Shown here: positions 1 to 8,395 of the stretch, in pieces
Position numbering within the stretch: the stretch's first letter is position 1
Layout: each line of letters opens with the position of its first letter
Assembly: GCF_013366925.1 (NCBI RefSeq)
Contig: NZ_JAALDK010000001.1
Coordinates: forward strand, 4,829,165-4,893,164
Source: Paraburkholderia youngii
GTDB lineage: Bacteria; Pseudomonadota; Gammaproteobacteria; Burkholderiales; Burkholderiaceae
Direction of reading: 5' to 3'
DNA: 64,000 nt
Program-made: the position numbers and the translations under genes
The notes under the pieces: generated by a model
Database searches by the model: none
Told to the model about the DNA's origin: nothing
Seen by the model: only the letters and a program-made list of their open reading frames with translations

Positions 1-552
1 CGCCTTGCGGGTGTTCTGCGTGATCAGGATGTCGTGGCCGATGCGCTTGTCTTCGGGCGCGACGATCAGCGCGCCGTTCTCGTTGAGCAGACGCCCGATC
101 ACGCGCTTGTTCGCGCGGTCCGTGACTTCGACGATGTGCCCTTCGGGCCGCCCACGCCGGTCATAGCCGACGATGCGCGCGAGCACGCGGTCGTTGTGCA
201 TGACCTTCTGCATCTCGCCGTTGGGCAGGAACAGGTCGTCCTGGCCGTCGTCGCGAATCAGGAAACCGTAGCCGTCGCGATGGCCCTGCACGCGGCCCGC
301 GACGAAGTTCGACGGATGAGTCAGTTGATAGAGATTGCGCTGATCGAGCCGGATCTGGCCGTCGCGCTCCATCGCGCCGAGACGCTTGAAAAATCCTTCG
401 CGCTCCTGGCGCTTGATCGACAGGGCTTCGGCGATGTCGTTCGCGGCAAGCGGCGTTTCACTCGTGCGCAGCACGCCGAGGATTTCTTCGCGGCTTGGAA
501 TCGGATACGGAAATTTGCTCAAGGGCTTGTCGATGATTTTTTCTCGTTGCAT
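1..552 (-). CDS. rnr: Ribonuclease R, N-terminal part (runs off the window)
   Basis: RNase R is a 3'-5' exoribonuclease of the RNB family that degrades structured RNA in the cytoplasm. Reading the minus strand from ATG at 552 gives 184 residues without a stop to base 1. The N-terminus carries KFPYPIPSREEILGVL, a winged-helix segment (residues about 15-75), then a cold-shock-type RNA-binding part with GYGFLIRDDGQDDLFLP and the stretch RANKRVIGRLLNENGALIV. This matches Burkholderia RNase R closely; the catalytic RNB domain lies outside the window. The true start may be a TTG ten codons downstream, because many homologues begin near SKFPYPIP. No strong ribosome binding site is visible before the ATG. 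Confidence 0.9.
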   Translation of the reverse strand, partial: MQREKIIDKPLSKFPYPIPSREEILGVLRTSETPLAANDIAEALSIKRQEREGFFKRLGAMERDGQIRLDQRNLYQLTHPSNFVAGRVQGHRDGYGFLIRDDGQDDLFLPNGEMQKVMHNDRVLARIVGYDRRGRPEGHIVEVTDRANKRVIGRLLNENGALIVAPEDKRIGHDILITQNTRKA

Positions 553-922
553 GGACGTCGGTCGGCGATGTGGTCCGGCCTGGAAGGCGTTTGCTTAATG
601 CGCGCAGTTGCGCTCGGCTGCATCTGTAAGGCAGCTGCGCTGCCTCGGTCATTACACCTGCTGCTTGCTGCTCTTCTGCTCGACTGCTCTACTGCGATTA
701 GCACAGGAAACTGCCTGGGTTCGGCTCGTTCAACGCGAGGCCGGCGCGCGTCTGGCTGATCGCATGTCGACACTCGCGTCGCGACACCGGATGTGCATCG
801 TGCCAACGAACTACTGCGAGGCATTCTAACACCCGTGTCGGGCGCCACGCGGGCCTGCGCCGGTGGTTCGGACGCGTCGTGCGCCGGCTCGCCGCGAGGT
901 TCAAACGCGTTCGGCGAATCGC
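553..922. other. Intergenic region between rnr and the tRNA-Leu pair
   Basis: This 370-base stretch separates rnr (leftward) from the tRNA genes (rightward) and should hold the rnr promoter. Open frames here do not resemble any protein I know and I read them as chance. I see no other structured element. Confidence 0.5.
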
Positions 923-950
923 TTGACAGGTCGGAATCGGTCGCTATAAT
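923..950 (+). promoter_or_regulatory. Sigma-70 promoter of the first tRNA-Leu
   Basis: Perfect consensus hexamers: TTGACA at 923-928 and TATAAT at 945-950, spaced by 16 bases, 25 bases before the mature tRNA 5' end. Confidence 0.9.
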
Positions 951-974
951 GGCGGTCTTTGCAGTTCATCACCT

Positions 975-1061
975 GCCCAGGTGGCGAAATTGGTAGACGC
1001 ACTAGGTTCAGGTCCTAGCGGTGGCAACACTGTGGAGGTTCGAGTCCTCTCTTGGGCACCA
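975..1061 (+). tRNA. tRNA-Leu (anticodon CAG), copy 1
   Basis: An 87-nt class II tRNA with encoded CCA. The anticodon loop TTCAGGT sits between CTAGG and CCTAG, giving anticodon CAG. The long variable arm fits leucine. The acceptor stem GCCCAGG/CTTGGGC has one G-T pair. It differs from the second copy at three positions (987, 1031, 1052). Confidence 0.97.
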
Positions 1062-1073
1062 GATTCGAAAGTA

Positions 1074-1101
1074 GAGCCGCCTTCTGGCGGCTCGCTTTTT
1101 T
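1074..1101 (+). terminator. Rho-independent terminator after tRNA-Leu copy 1
   Basis: Perfect 8-bp stem GAGCCGCC/GGCGGCTC with loop TTCT, followed by GC and six T residues. Confidence 0.9.
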
Positions 1102-1239
1102 GTGTAAGGCCTGGCAATCGAAATCGCTGTTCCTATTTCGATTGCCGGATCAGCAGGACGGTGGTTCGGCAGCGGTTGCATCACTTCGCTGCGCGTTCAA
1201 CCGGGCGGATGAGAAAAGCAAGTTTGTTTGAAGCAGAGA

Positions 1240-1267
1240 TTGACAAACTTAATCATCTTGCTAAAAT
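1240..1267 (+). promoter_or_regulatory. Sigma-70 promoter of the second tRNA-Leu
   Basis: TTGACA at 1240-1245 and TAAAAT at 1262-1267 with a 16-base spacer, so the second tRNA has its own promoter. Confidence 0.8.
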
Positions 1268-1288
1268 AGCGGTCTAGCCTGAAGACGT

Positions 1289-1375
1289 GCCCAGGTGGCG
1301 GAATTGGTAGACGCACTAGGTTCAGGTCCTAGCGGTGGCAACACCGTGGAGGTTCGAGTCCTCTCCTGGGCACCA
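1289..1375 (+). tRNA. tRNA-Leu (anticodon CAG), copy 2, presumed island attachment gene
   Basis: An 87-nt tRNA-Leu with encoded CCA, the same CAG anticodon and a fully paired acceptor stem GCCCAGG/CCTGGGC. A tyrosine integrase gene starts 155 bases downstream, so the 3' end of this gene is the likely attB/attL, as is common for P4-type integrases. The use as attachment site is inferred, because I found no second copy of the tRNA 3' end in the window. Confidence 0.97.
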
Positions 1376-1409
1376 ACGGTTGTTCCGGCGAAAGCCGTGG
1401 AAGTGCGAG

Positions 1410-1445
1410 AAACCCCGTAAGATTAAGGTCTTACGGGGTTTTTTG
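1410..1445 (+). terminator. Strong rho-independent terminator after tRNA-Leu copy 2
   Basis: Stem AAACCCCGTAAGA/TCTTACGGGGTTT with loop TTAAGG, followed by a T run. The arms are perfectly complementary. It ends the tRNA transcript before the integrase gene. Confidence 0.9.
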
Positions 1446-1487
1446 TTTCCGCGGGAAGCAGTCAAATTCCGGTGGCATCGGCGATTT

Positions 1488-1511
1488 TTGCGTATACACT
1501 TGCGTATACAC
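1488..1511 (+). repeat. Two head-to-tail 12-bp repeats before the integrase
   Basis: TTGCGTATACAC occurs twice with no gap (1488-1499 and 1500-1511). Each unit contains the palindrome GTATAC. They lie 20 bases before the integrase start codon, a fitting place for arm-type integrase, excisionase or repressor binding; this role is inferred. Confidence 0.85.
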
Positions 1512-1530
1512 GGAATTGAGGTGCCGAGCG

Positions 1531-2757
1531 ATGCCCAAACGCGCCGAACCGAAGTCCGAAGTCGTATTTCGCGTTGCCAAACCGCGCGAGCGCCCTTACC
1601 TGCTCTCAGACGGGAACGGGCTTGCCTTACGCATCTGGCCGGACGGAAGCAAAACGTGGCTGCTCCGTTATCGCCGCCCAAGTACCGGGAAGGAGAACTT
1701 TCTCAGTCTTGGTCGCTATCCCGAAGTTGCACTCGTCGACGCGCGCAAGGCGGCTGCGGTCACGCGTAGTCTCGTGCGTGATGGTACTGATCCGGTCGAG
1801 CACCGCAGAGCCGAAGCCGCTGCACGCAAACGCGCCGCTGAAGGAGCGTTCCATCTCGTCGCAGAGAACTGGCTCGCGTTCAAGCGCAAGGAGTGGGCCG
1901 ACGAGACTTACCGCAAAGCGGAGTTCGTAGTTCGGCAATACCTGATCCCGCCACTACGCAACAAGCCCATTTCGACGCTCGCGACATCGGAAGTCAAACC
2001 GGTGTTGGAAGCAATAGCGGAGCATGCCCCCAACCTCGCAACCAAGGCACGCCAATACGTGGGCGGCATCGTGACGTACGCAATCCACCATAGTCTGCGG
2101 GAGGACGGTGTTCCGTTGTCGCTGCGCGGCGTCATCCCGCGACACGAGAAAGGCCACATCCCGGCGATTACGAAACCCACGGATATCGTCCCGCTGGTGC
2201 AAGCGATCAATACCTATAAGTCACCGATCACTAGGGCCGCACTGAAACTGACCATGCTCACGGGCTTACGCCCCGGAGTGATCGCAGCCGCACCGTGGGA
2301 CGAAATTGACCTGAAAGCGGGCGAGTGGCATGTTCTGGCCGTGCGGATGAAGATGCGCCACGACCATATTGTGCCCTTACCTAAGCAAGCGGTTACGTTG
2401 CTCGGCGAGTTGCAGTCGCTCACAGGCCGCGGACACTATGTGTTTCCATCTCCGGCTCGCCAGAAAACACCGCATTTGCATCGAGACGCGTTAAGCAAGG
2501 CTCTGCGCGAGATGGGATTCAAAGGAAAGCACGCTACGCACGGATTCCGGGGCATGCTACGGACCGTTGGCCGGGAGCGACTCGGCATTGACATGGACGT
2601 CCTCGAAGCGCAACTCGCACATGCAAAACGAGGCGACGTACAGAAGGCCTATGACAGAACAACTTTCGACGACGATCGTCGCCGCGTGATGCAAGAGTGG
2701 GCGGACTATATCGACGGACTATGCAGAACAACGCCGGCAGGTGGCGCAGTCGATTGA
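1531..2757 (+). CDS. P4-type tyrosine recombinase (island integrase)
   Basis: Site-specific DNA integrase of the phage P4/CP4 group, 408 residues, usual length for the family. Residues 1-100 form the N-terminal DUF4102-like arm-binding part (GLALRIWPDGSKTWLLRYR, LGRYPEVAL), 105-195 the SAM-like core-binding part, and 215-390 the catalytic domain. The catalytic set is visible: R247 in TGLRPG, H337 and R340 in HGFRG, H364 and the nucleophile Y374 in KAYDR. ATG at 1531 is preferred over an upstream TTG at 1516 because a GAGG lies nine bases before it. The gene is next to tRNA-Leu and points away from it, so it presumably integrated the region to its right. Confidence 0.95.
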   Translation: MPKRAEPKSEVVFRVAKPRERPYLLSDGNGLALRIWPDGSKTWLLRYRRPSTGKENFLSLGRYPEVALVDARKAAAVTRSLVRDGTDPVEHRRAEAAARKRAAEGAFHLVAENWLAFKRKEWADETYRKAEFVVRQYLIPPLRNKPISTLATSEVKPVLEAIAEHAPNLATKARQYVGGIVTYAIHHSLREDGVPLSLRGVIPRHEKGHIPAITKPTDIVPLVQAINTYKSPITRAALKLTMLTGLRPGVIAAAPWDEIDLKAGEWHVLAVRMKMRHDHIVPLPKQAVTLLGELQSLTGRGHYVFPSPARQKTPHLHRDALSKALREMGFKGKHATHGFRGMLRTVGRERLGIDMDVLEAQLAHAKRGDVQKAYDRTTFDDDRRRVMQEWADYIDGLCRTTPAGGAVD

Positions 2758-3099
2758 CACCGCGGTTCGCACGATATGTCGCTCACGAATGCGCACACCG
2801 ATGGCCGGCCGCGGATCCCCACTCAATTAACAACCACCCGCCGCAAACCCAAGGCTGGGCCTGATTCGGCTCCCATAGCGCCCGCCGATACCGTCAGCGA
2901 TACCGTCAGGTCACAACTGCCTTACTGAGCCGGCCGGCGGCTGGTCGGCCAGAGCTGCCACTGGCGGGACCTTCGGCCTACGGCGGCTATGGTCAACTTT
3001 GTTGACGCAAGACCCGCGAGGAGTTTGAACGGTGGCGTTGCTCCAGTTGGAGGACAGTAAGCCACCGAACTTAATGCACTGCCCAACCGGCCAAGGGAA
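2758..3099. other. Intergenic region with a second 12-bp tandem repeat
   Basis: The stretch lies between convergent genes. It contains CGATACCGTCAG twice head to tail (2886-2897 and 2898-2909), a different sequence but the same unit length and copy number as the pair before the integrase. A GC-rich palindromic patch (GCCGGCCGGC) follows near 2931. No gene is seen. Confidence 0.6.
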
Positions 3100-4755
3100 C
3101 TAGCGATCGCTGCCTGAAGCCAACCAAGCTTCGGCTGTCCCAAGTCCGTAAAGTGGAATGGAGCAAATCTGCGGCAACTGATTTATCCACAATACGGGCA
3201 CGTCAATGACGAAAAATTCGCCGATAAGGTCCGCAAAGTGCTCGGCTTGAGCGCGGGTTCGAAAGGGCTTGGTTACCGGAACGTCGTCGCAATTGCGCAC
3301 CTCCCATCCGCGGCGACCCGACTCGACCCGACGTTTGCTATCCCTCACAGACAAGGTTGCCTGGTCAAACGTAAGAGACAGTGTTGTTGCAAGCAAACGC
3401 GCAGCGTTGGGAAGCACCTTTCTATAGAGAATCTCCGGCGGACCGTATTTTCCCCAACGGCTTAGCTGCAGATCAGCAGAAGCCCAAGCCAACCCGTCGA
3501 CCCCCAAACGCTGCGCCCACCAAATCATGAGTTTCATTGACAACAGTGGCCATTCCTTCCGGAACGGAGCCCCGGGCGTAGACGGTCGCCGAGGCTCGGA
3601 CACCTCACCTCTCGCCTCCGCGTGCAGGTCAGCATGCCAGTCACTTTGAATCTCGTCGAGAAAGAGTACTCGCCGACCTTCCTGAGTGTGACGCACACTG
3701 GTCCTGACGTGAACGAGGACATTCCGCGTGCGATAGTGACGTGGTCGATAGGTGTAAGGCCAGTCGTCGAGCTGTAGCAGTATCTCCAGGTAGTCATCGC
3801 CACCCGGAAGGGAATACCGCTCCCACTTCGTTAACGCCTGATCCTTGCCCCATAGAGCGAACGTCTTGTTCATCTGACCTTCGGCGAATGCCATCGCATC
3901 CTCGGCGCTTTGGAACCCGGGCACCGGTTGTTCAATGAACTGCCCGTTCTCGTCGAGGACGCTCCACCAGAAGGTGCGTTCGGTTACCAAGTCGCTGTAT
4001 CGCGTATGCACAACAGACCAGCCGAGCGAGCGATGGCGGAAACGAATGAGATGTCGTGCGTCGACTCCTTCACCGAGAAGACGCCGACGTCTGTATTCCC
4101 TCTCGGGGATTCTGCGACACTCCTCTTTCCACCCTGACCGAGCAATGAAGCCGAAGCGAGACTCGCAAGCGAACTTCGGGACGACCTGCGACAGGTCTAT
4201 CATCTGAAGTATTTGAGCCTGCGTCACCATATCCGCGCCGGGTCTGCTGCGCAGAGCCGCGAGCACGCCGGACATCTCGAGTTCTTCTGGCTTGAGGCCT
4301 CTCGAGGTGAGAGAACGCAGCGTCGACAACCACTGGTTGACGCTCGCTCGCATCAGGCCCGTCAGCCGGATCAGTCCTGGCAATGACGAGCGTAGCGGCG
4401 GCACCCTCAGCTCGACACAGTAGTGGTTGTCGGGGTCACGCGGCCGCCGCGACAGGGCAGCCAAATGTCGATTGACGGTGGATTCGTAGCGTCTGCGAAA
4501 ACGCTCATATTCCGACGTGCTGTGCTTGCGCAGCCCCGCCATCCACTGCGCAACCGTTTTTCCAGTGAAGCGAAATGCGTCTGAGTCGCTGTCCATGAGA
4601 ACGACATCGATCAGTGAAGCATAATCCCAACAGGTCGCCGCATTGGGCAAATGCAGCCGCTGACGCCGTTGCAGCTCGTCGAAGCGTCGGATACACAGTC
4701 CGAGACGGCCGCCATTGATCAAAGCGATCGACACATGCGGATTGGTTTCGTTCAC
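3100..4755 (-). CDS. Standalone protein with phage polyvalent-protein-associated (EIQSDWH) domain
   Basis: A 551-residue protein of unknown function. Residues about 152-190 (GLKPEELEMSGVLAALRS, then VTQAQILQMIDL) and 361-450 (FLDEIQSDWHADLH at 366-379, then PGAPFRKEWPLLSMKLMIWW and GVDGLAWASADLQ) match a domain I know from very large phage and prophage polyvalent proteins, where it reads roughly EEL-W-GL, VTKQEVLDYI, EIQSDWHQ, PDAPFKKTW, LAMKRMLRYAAENGYD and WTTG. There it sits among methyltransferase, helicase and toxin domains; here it stands alone with a basic N-terminal half. It starts at GTG with no clear ribosome binding site, so the start is uncertain. It follows the four-gene membrane operon on the same strand after 338 bases and could be its fifth member. 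Biochemical role unknown. Confidence 0.8.
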   Translation of the reverse strand: MNETNPHVSIALINGGRLGLCIRRFDELQRRQRLHLPNAATCWDYASLIDVVLMDSDSDAFRFTGKTVAQWMAGLRKHSTSEYERFRRRYESTVNRHLAALSRRPRDPDNHYCVELRVPPLRSSLPGLIRLTGLMRASVNQWLSTLRSLTSRGLKPEELEMSGVLAALRSRPGADMVTQAQILQMIDLSQVVPKFACESRFGFIARSGWKEECRRIPEREYRRRRLLGEGVDARHLIRFRHRSLGWSVVHTRYSDLVTERTFWWSVLDENGQFIEQPVPGFQSAEDAMAFAEGQMNKTFALWGKDQALTKWERYSLPGGDDYLEILLQLDDWPYTYRPRHYRTRNVLVHVRTSVRHTQEGRRVLFLDEIQSDWHADLHAEARGEVSEPRRPSTPGAPFRKEWPLLSMKLMIWWAQRLGVDGLAWASADLQLSRWGKYGPPEILYRKVLPNAARLLATTLSLTFDQATLSVRDSKRRVESGRRGWEVRNCDDVPVTKPFRTRAQAEHFADLIGEFFVIDVPVLWINQLPQICSIPLYGLGTAEAWLASGSDR

Positions 4756-5093
4756 GTTGCTCGAAGCCTGGTCTGTTTTTATGGCACGGTACGAAATCGA
4801 TCAACCGTCGAAATCACATCCGCTCTCCCCATCCGCCAGAAACGTGCCGTCGAAGACATAGGTGTCTTTCCGCTAGGTAAACGTCGCGATGAAAATCGCT
4901 AGGATTTCTTCGAGTTAGTGTCTTGCATCTGCCGTCCGAGTGACTTCCCTGATCCGCCATCGAGAAACTTCAATGGTCTTGCAGAGTCAGCTCCGCTTTC
5001 TTCCCGATCTGTTGCGTCCAACCGGACCCACGCCCAGGTCCAACGTAGAGACAAATCACATACAAGCCACGCGATTCCGAAGAAAGCCCGGGA
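4756..5093. other. Intergenic region between the motor operon and the EIQSDWH gene
   Basis: This gap separates two genes on the minus strand. I see no terminator and no clear promoter hexamers, so read-through from the operon is possible. Confidence 0.4.
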
Positions 5094-6137
5094 TTAGCTA
5101 CGCAATTCCAGCTTGTAGAAGAAGTTTTCAATGGCGTATCGCGAGCGATTGAACAAGCCGAGGTCGGTTACGCGGTTCTTGATGTACACGTAGTGCCGGC
5201 AGTTCTTTTCTTTGCTGATACGATCGATTCCTTGCATCTCCGATGAAAACTGTGTGAGCGACGCCGTCATAGGCTCCTTGAAGCGTGACGCCCCCGGCAA
5301 TGCCATCGCATCGGACTGGCGCTTTTCCGGCCACGCAGGTGTGACGCGCAGGCCGTCCGTACCGATCTCGATGGTGAACAGGAACTCGACCTTTCCAGTC
5401 TGCTCATCGGCCCAGCAAGGCGGATAGTCGCGTCCGCCGCGCGCGTCGAGCCGCGCTTTGAGAAATGCAACCTGACCGCGAAGATCAGCGTTCTCCTTTG
5501 TCACGCGGATCACGCCGCCACTGCTATCTTGTGCGCCGATCATTTCTTTTCGCGCCGCTACGAGATCACGGGCAAGCGTCTGCTGCTCGACTGAGGCATA
5601 AGACTCCCCCAACTGCTCCTGAAGCTGCTTTTCAATTTCCTTCTTGAGCGTGACGGCGGCCGTGGCTTCGCTGGCGACATCCTTATCGCCAATCTGCTTT
5701 TCGAGACTCGCCTTCAACGCGAGCGCGTCGGTCACAGCCTGGCGCGCGTCGTCTCTGACCGCAGCCTTGTCCTGTGCAGCGTCGAGCGTCTTCTTCACTT
5801 CGGTAAGCGCGCTCAGCTCCTTGTCCAACTCGTCGACTTGCCTCTTCAGCGCCTCGCGTTCATCGATCAGCTTCGATTCAGCAACGAGAGACGTAATTAC
5901 GTCGTCGGGCTTCACGCCCGATTTCGAGAGCGCCTCGCTCAGTTTCTTGCGTGCTTCGTCGAAGGCTTTGCGATGCAAGTCGAGTTGCCCGAATCGATCG
6001 AGAGAAAGCTGCAGTTTTGCTGCGTGCTCGTCCGCCTGGACGAGCATGTAGCCCAGCAACAGCATCAGAATGAAGGCAAGTGTGAATGCGATCTCGGTCA
6101 GCGATAACTGGAAGATCTGATCGGATTTGGCCCGCAC
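5094..6137 (-). CDS. MotB/TolR/ExbD-like protein with one TM helix, coiled coil and a novel C-terminal domain
   Basis: A 347-residue protein, last gene of the four-gene operon. GTG at 6137 is chosen as start: GGGGA precedes it by seven bases and the membrane helix then lies at residues 11-32 (LSLTEIAFTLAFILMLLLGY). A glutamate, E15, sits where the proton-binding aspartate is found in MotB, TolR and ExbD. Residues about 36-235 are long helices with coiled-coil character. The C-terminal 110 residues (GRDYPPCWADEQTGKVEFLF through FYKLELRS) take the place where MotB has its peptidoglycan-binding OmpA domain but do not look like OmpA. It overlaps the end of the MotA-like gene region closely (start 19 bases after that stop). 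I infer a stator partner of the MotA-like protein, as in ZorB of Zorya defence; direct function untested. Confidence 0.75.
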   Translation of the reverse strand: MRAKSDQIFQLSLTEIAFTLAFILMLLLGYMLVQADEHAAKLQLSLDRFGQLDLHRKAFDEARKKLSEALSKSGVKPDDVITSLVAESKLIDEREALKRQVDELDKELSALTEVKKTLDAAQDKAAVRDDARQAVTDALALKASLEKQIGDKDVASEATAAVTLKKEIEKQLQEQLGESYASVEQQTLARDLVAARKEMIGAQDSSGGVIRVTKENADLRGQVAFLKARLDARGGRDYPPCWADEQTGKVEFLFTIEIGTDGLRVTPAWPEKRQSDAMALPGASRFKEPMTASLTQFSSEMQGIDRISKEKNCRHYVYIKNRVTDLGLFNRSRYAIENFFYKLELRS

Positions 6138-6156
6138 GGCAATGTCCCCGGGTTTC

Positions 6157-7587
6157 TCAGGTGGAAGCCGCGCCGTTGCGCAGCGTGATCTCCGGCGCAT
6201 GTCCGTTCGCGCGCGCCACGCCCCCCATCGCAATGTGTCGCGCCGGCGCGTCCGCATCTTCCGCCGCCGGGAGCGCCAGCTTCGATATTTGCGCGACGAG
6301 ATTCTGCACGTCGTGCACGAGATCATCCATCCGCTCTGTCACCGTGAGTATGGCGTCCTCCGCGGCGCCCGTGCATGCTGCCTTGAGCGCTTCTCGCTCC
6401 ACCTTCCAGTCGCGCGCTGCCAATCCGATGGACTGGTCGACACCTTGAAGCACGGCGGCGACTCGTTCCATGCGCGTTGCATGTTCGGCGAGCATCTGTA
6501 CGGCGGCCCACGTCGCGCCCTTGTGCTCGCCGACGCTCGCATGCAATGCGGAAAGGGCTTTTTGCGTGGCGTCGAGCGCGGCGATGTGAGTCTTCGACTC
6601 GTCCAGCATGCTTCGCTGCACGCGCGTCAATTGCCTGAACACGTCGGCGGCGGACTGCGCATCGCCGCTGAGCGACGTCACGGAAGCGTTAAAGCCACGT
6701 GTCGATACGAGGGCGATATCAAGCTCGCCCGATACCGCGGCGATTTGTCGCGCGACATTCTCTGCCGCATCTCCGAGCTTCTTCACCGGTTCAGCGAGTC
6801 CCTGGGCAAAGTAGTCGTCCGGAAATGTCGTGCGTTCGAGACGCGCCTCTACAGCATCTGCGAACTGCATCACTCGGTCCTCTATGCCCTGAATGTTCTG
6901 CAGCATACCGAGCGAATAGTTATCGAAGAGACGCGTAAGCCTGCCACTCGACTCATGTAGGTCTTCTTGCGATCGTGCGAAGGCCTTCGTATGCGCGTCG
7001 ATAAGCCGCTCAAAAAATTCCGCCAGCTTCGTGCCATACGATTTCGATAAGTCTTCGATGCCAGACGCGACGCGGGCGACGGATTGTGTCGTCGTATCGT
7101 CCACTTGCCGCTCGAATACACGAAGCTTCTCCAGCACGATCGTCAGTTGGTCTCGAAGCTGATGCGTGGCATCGACGACCTTGTTTTCGGCGAGCTTCAT
7201 CGCATCGTCCATGTCCAGCCGAAAGCTGACGAGCACAACACGCACGGCAAGTCCGAGCACCGTGCTCGTCATGGCGGCGCCGAGGCGGACAGCGATGGCG
7301 GACATCTGCGTGCCAATGTTGGGCAGGTCGAACAGACTGAAGATGATCGACGTGATCGTGAAGATGAAGCCGAGGTAATAGCAACTGTCGGCGAATTTCT
7401 CGGGTGTCAGCGCCGGATCGGGGTTGATCACGCCGATCAGAACGTAGATCAGCATGATGGCGATCGGAACTGCGAGCCCGAGGATCCACGGCGAATGCAA
7501 ATACCAACCCAGCGCAGAAGACGCGAGCTTGACCACAAGCGCAACAGCGAACAAATTTCGCGCGCGCACGGCGGTGAGACGGTCCAT
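6157..7587 (-). CDS. MotA/TolQ/ExbB-like proton-channel protein
   Basis: A 476-residue membrane protein with four predicted helices at about 11-29, 33-53, 69-88 and 100-121, followed by a 350-residue cytoplasmic helical tail. The third and fourth helices (YYLGFIFTITSIIFSLFDL and GAAMTSTVLGLAVRVVLVSF) have the polar, small-residue pattern of MotA/TolQ/ExbB helices. ATG at 7587 follows a good GGAGGG and begins four bases after the stop of the vWA-like gene, so the genes are co-translated. The long helical tail is typical of ZorA rather than of flagellar MotA. I infer that it forms a membrane ion channel together with the next gene product. No ZorC, ZorD or ZorE homologue is next to it. Confidence 0.75.
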   Translation of the reverse strand: MDRLTAVRARNLFAVALVVKLASSALGWYLHSPWILGLAVPIAIMLIYVLIGVINPDPALTPEKFADSCYYLGFIFTITSIIFSLFDLPNIGTQMSAIAVRLGAAMTSTVLGLAVRVVLVSFRLDMDDAMKLAENKVVDATHQLRDQLTIVLEKLRVFERQVDDTTTQSVARVASGIEDLSKSYGTKLAEFFERLIDAHTKAFARSQEDLHESSGRLTRLFDNYSLGMLQNIQGIEDRVMQFADAVEARLERTTFPDDYFAQGLAEPVKKLGDAAENVARQIAAVSGELDIALVSTRGFNASVTSLSGDAQSAADVFRQLTRVQRSMLDESKTHIAALDATQKALSALHASVGEHKGATWAAVQMLAEHATRMERVAAVLQGVDQSIGLAARDWKVEREALKAACTGAAEDAILTVTERMDDLVHDVQNLVAQISKLALPAAEDADAPARHIAMGGVARANGHAPEITLRNGAAST

Positions 7588-7591
7588 CGTA

Positions 7592-8395
7592 TCAGCCCTC
7601 CAGAGGTGTGACGGCGACGATGCGCGCACCGGTCGAAGCGAAATAGTCTTCCCAGAACTTCAGGTTGCGGCGCGTTTGCAGGCGCGGTGTGTTGATCAAA
7701 TAGTTAAGTTCGACGTCGACGCCATTGAGATTCGTGCTCATCTTCCGGCCGTAATCGGATTTATGAAACGACGTGAATTCAGGCGTCCCGCGATACATCG
7801 AAAACTCGGGTGTGTTGTGCAGCATGTCAGATACGATAATCAACTTGCGCGGACCCTTGACATCTTCCTTTCTAAATCCGTTGATCGAGGTCATATCGAG
7901 CATCTCGAAGATTGGCGAATACTTCGCCGACTTCGTAGTCTGCAACTGATCGGCGAGCATAAGCATCGGTTTGCGGAAGCTCGTTTCGAATCGCTTCTTC
8001 AGATGTGCCTTGTTCGCCGTAAATTCGCTGGCGTCGTCTCCGTCGCCGGGATTGCACTGGCTGAAAACCGGCTTCGGCGTCGACTTATAGTCTTCGCCGA
8101 GCACGAATACCGAAAGCAGGTAGCCCGCGGGAACACGGCGCGCGACGAGCCGGTCCAGCAGTCCTTCGAAGGCTTGCTTCTGCGTGAAGCTGAGCGGATC
8201 TGTTCTGTCGACGAGCAACACAATCTGCCCCGCCGGCCCGCTCGCGGGGCAGAACCGCCTGTCCAGTCCAGCGGGACGCAAAAGCACCCAGGCCGCTGCG
8301 GCGGCTATTACGCCAATGACAAAGAGCCCGCCGAGCGCGGCCCAAAGATAGCTTCGCCCGCTGGATTCTTCTAGCGCGAACAGATCGTTCTTCAT
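7592..8395 (-). CDS. Membrane-anchored vWA-like protein
   Basis: A 267-residue protein with one N-terminal TM helix (about 17-38) and a Rossmann-like domain outside it. VLLVDRTDPLS (59-69) resembles the DxSxS metal site of von Willebrand A domains, with D63 and D66, and IIVSDMLHN (187-194) supplies the later aspartate D190. CNPG at 114-117 and SPIFEML at 160-166 look like conserved family motifs. The ATG at 8395 overlaps the TGA of the upstream gene (ATGA), a sign of translational coupling. I infer a sensor or scaffold on the far side of the membrane; the Thr-Asp variant of the metal site means metal binding is not certain. Confidence 0.7.
   Translation of the reverse strand: MKNDLFALEESSGRSYLWAALGGLFVIGVIAAAAAWVLLRPAGLDRRFCPASGPAGQIVLLVDRTDPLSFTQKQAFEGLLDRLVARRVPAGYLLSVFVLGEDYKSTPKPVFSQCNPGDGDDASEFTANKAHLKKRFETSFRKPMLMLADQLQTTKSAKYSPIFEMLDMTSINGFRKEDVKGPRKLIIVSDMLHNTPEFSMYRGTPEFTSFHKSDYGRKMSTNLNGVDVELNYLINTPRLQTRRNLKFWEDYFASTGARIVAVTPLEG

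Noticed and set aside
6127..6960. 277-codon plus-strand frame opposite the MotA-like gene
   Set aside because: Shadow frame; no start signals or domain, and the minus-strand operon has overlapping stop and start codons that fix the coding frames.
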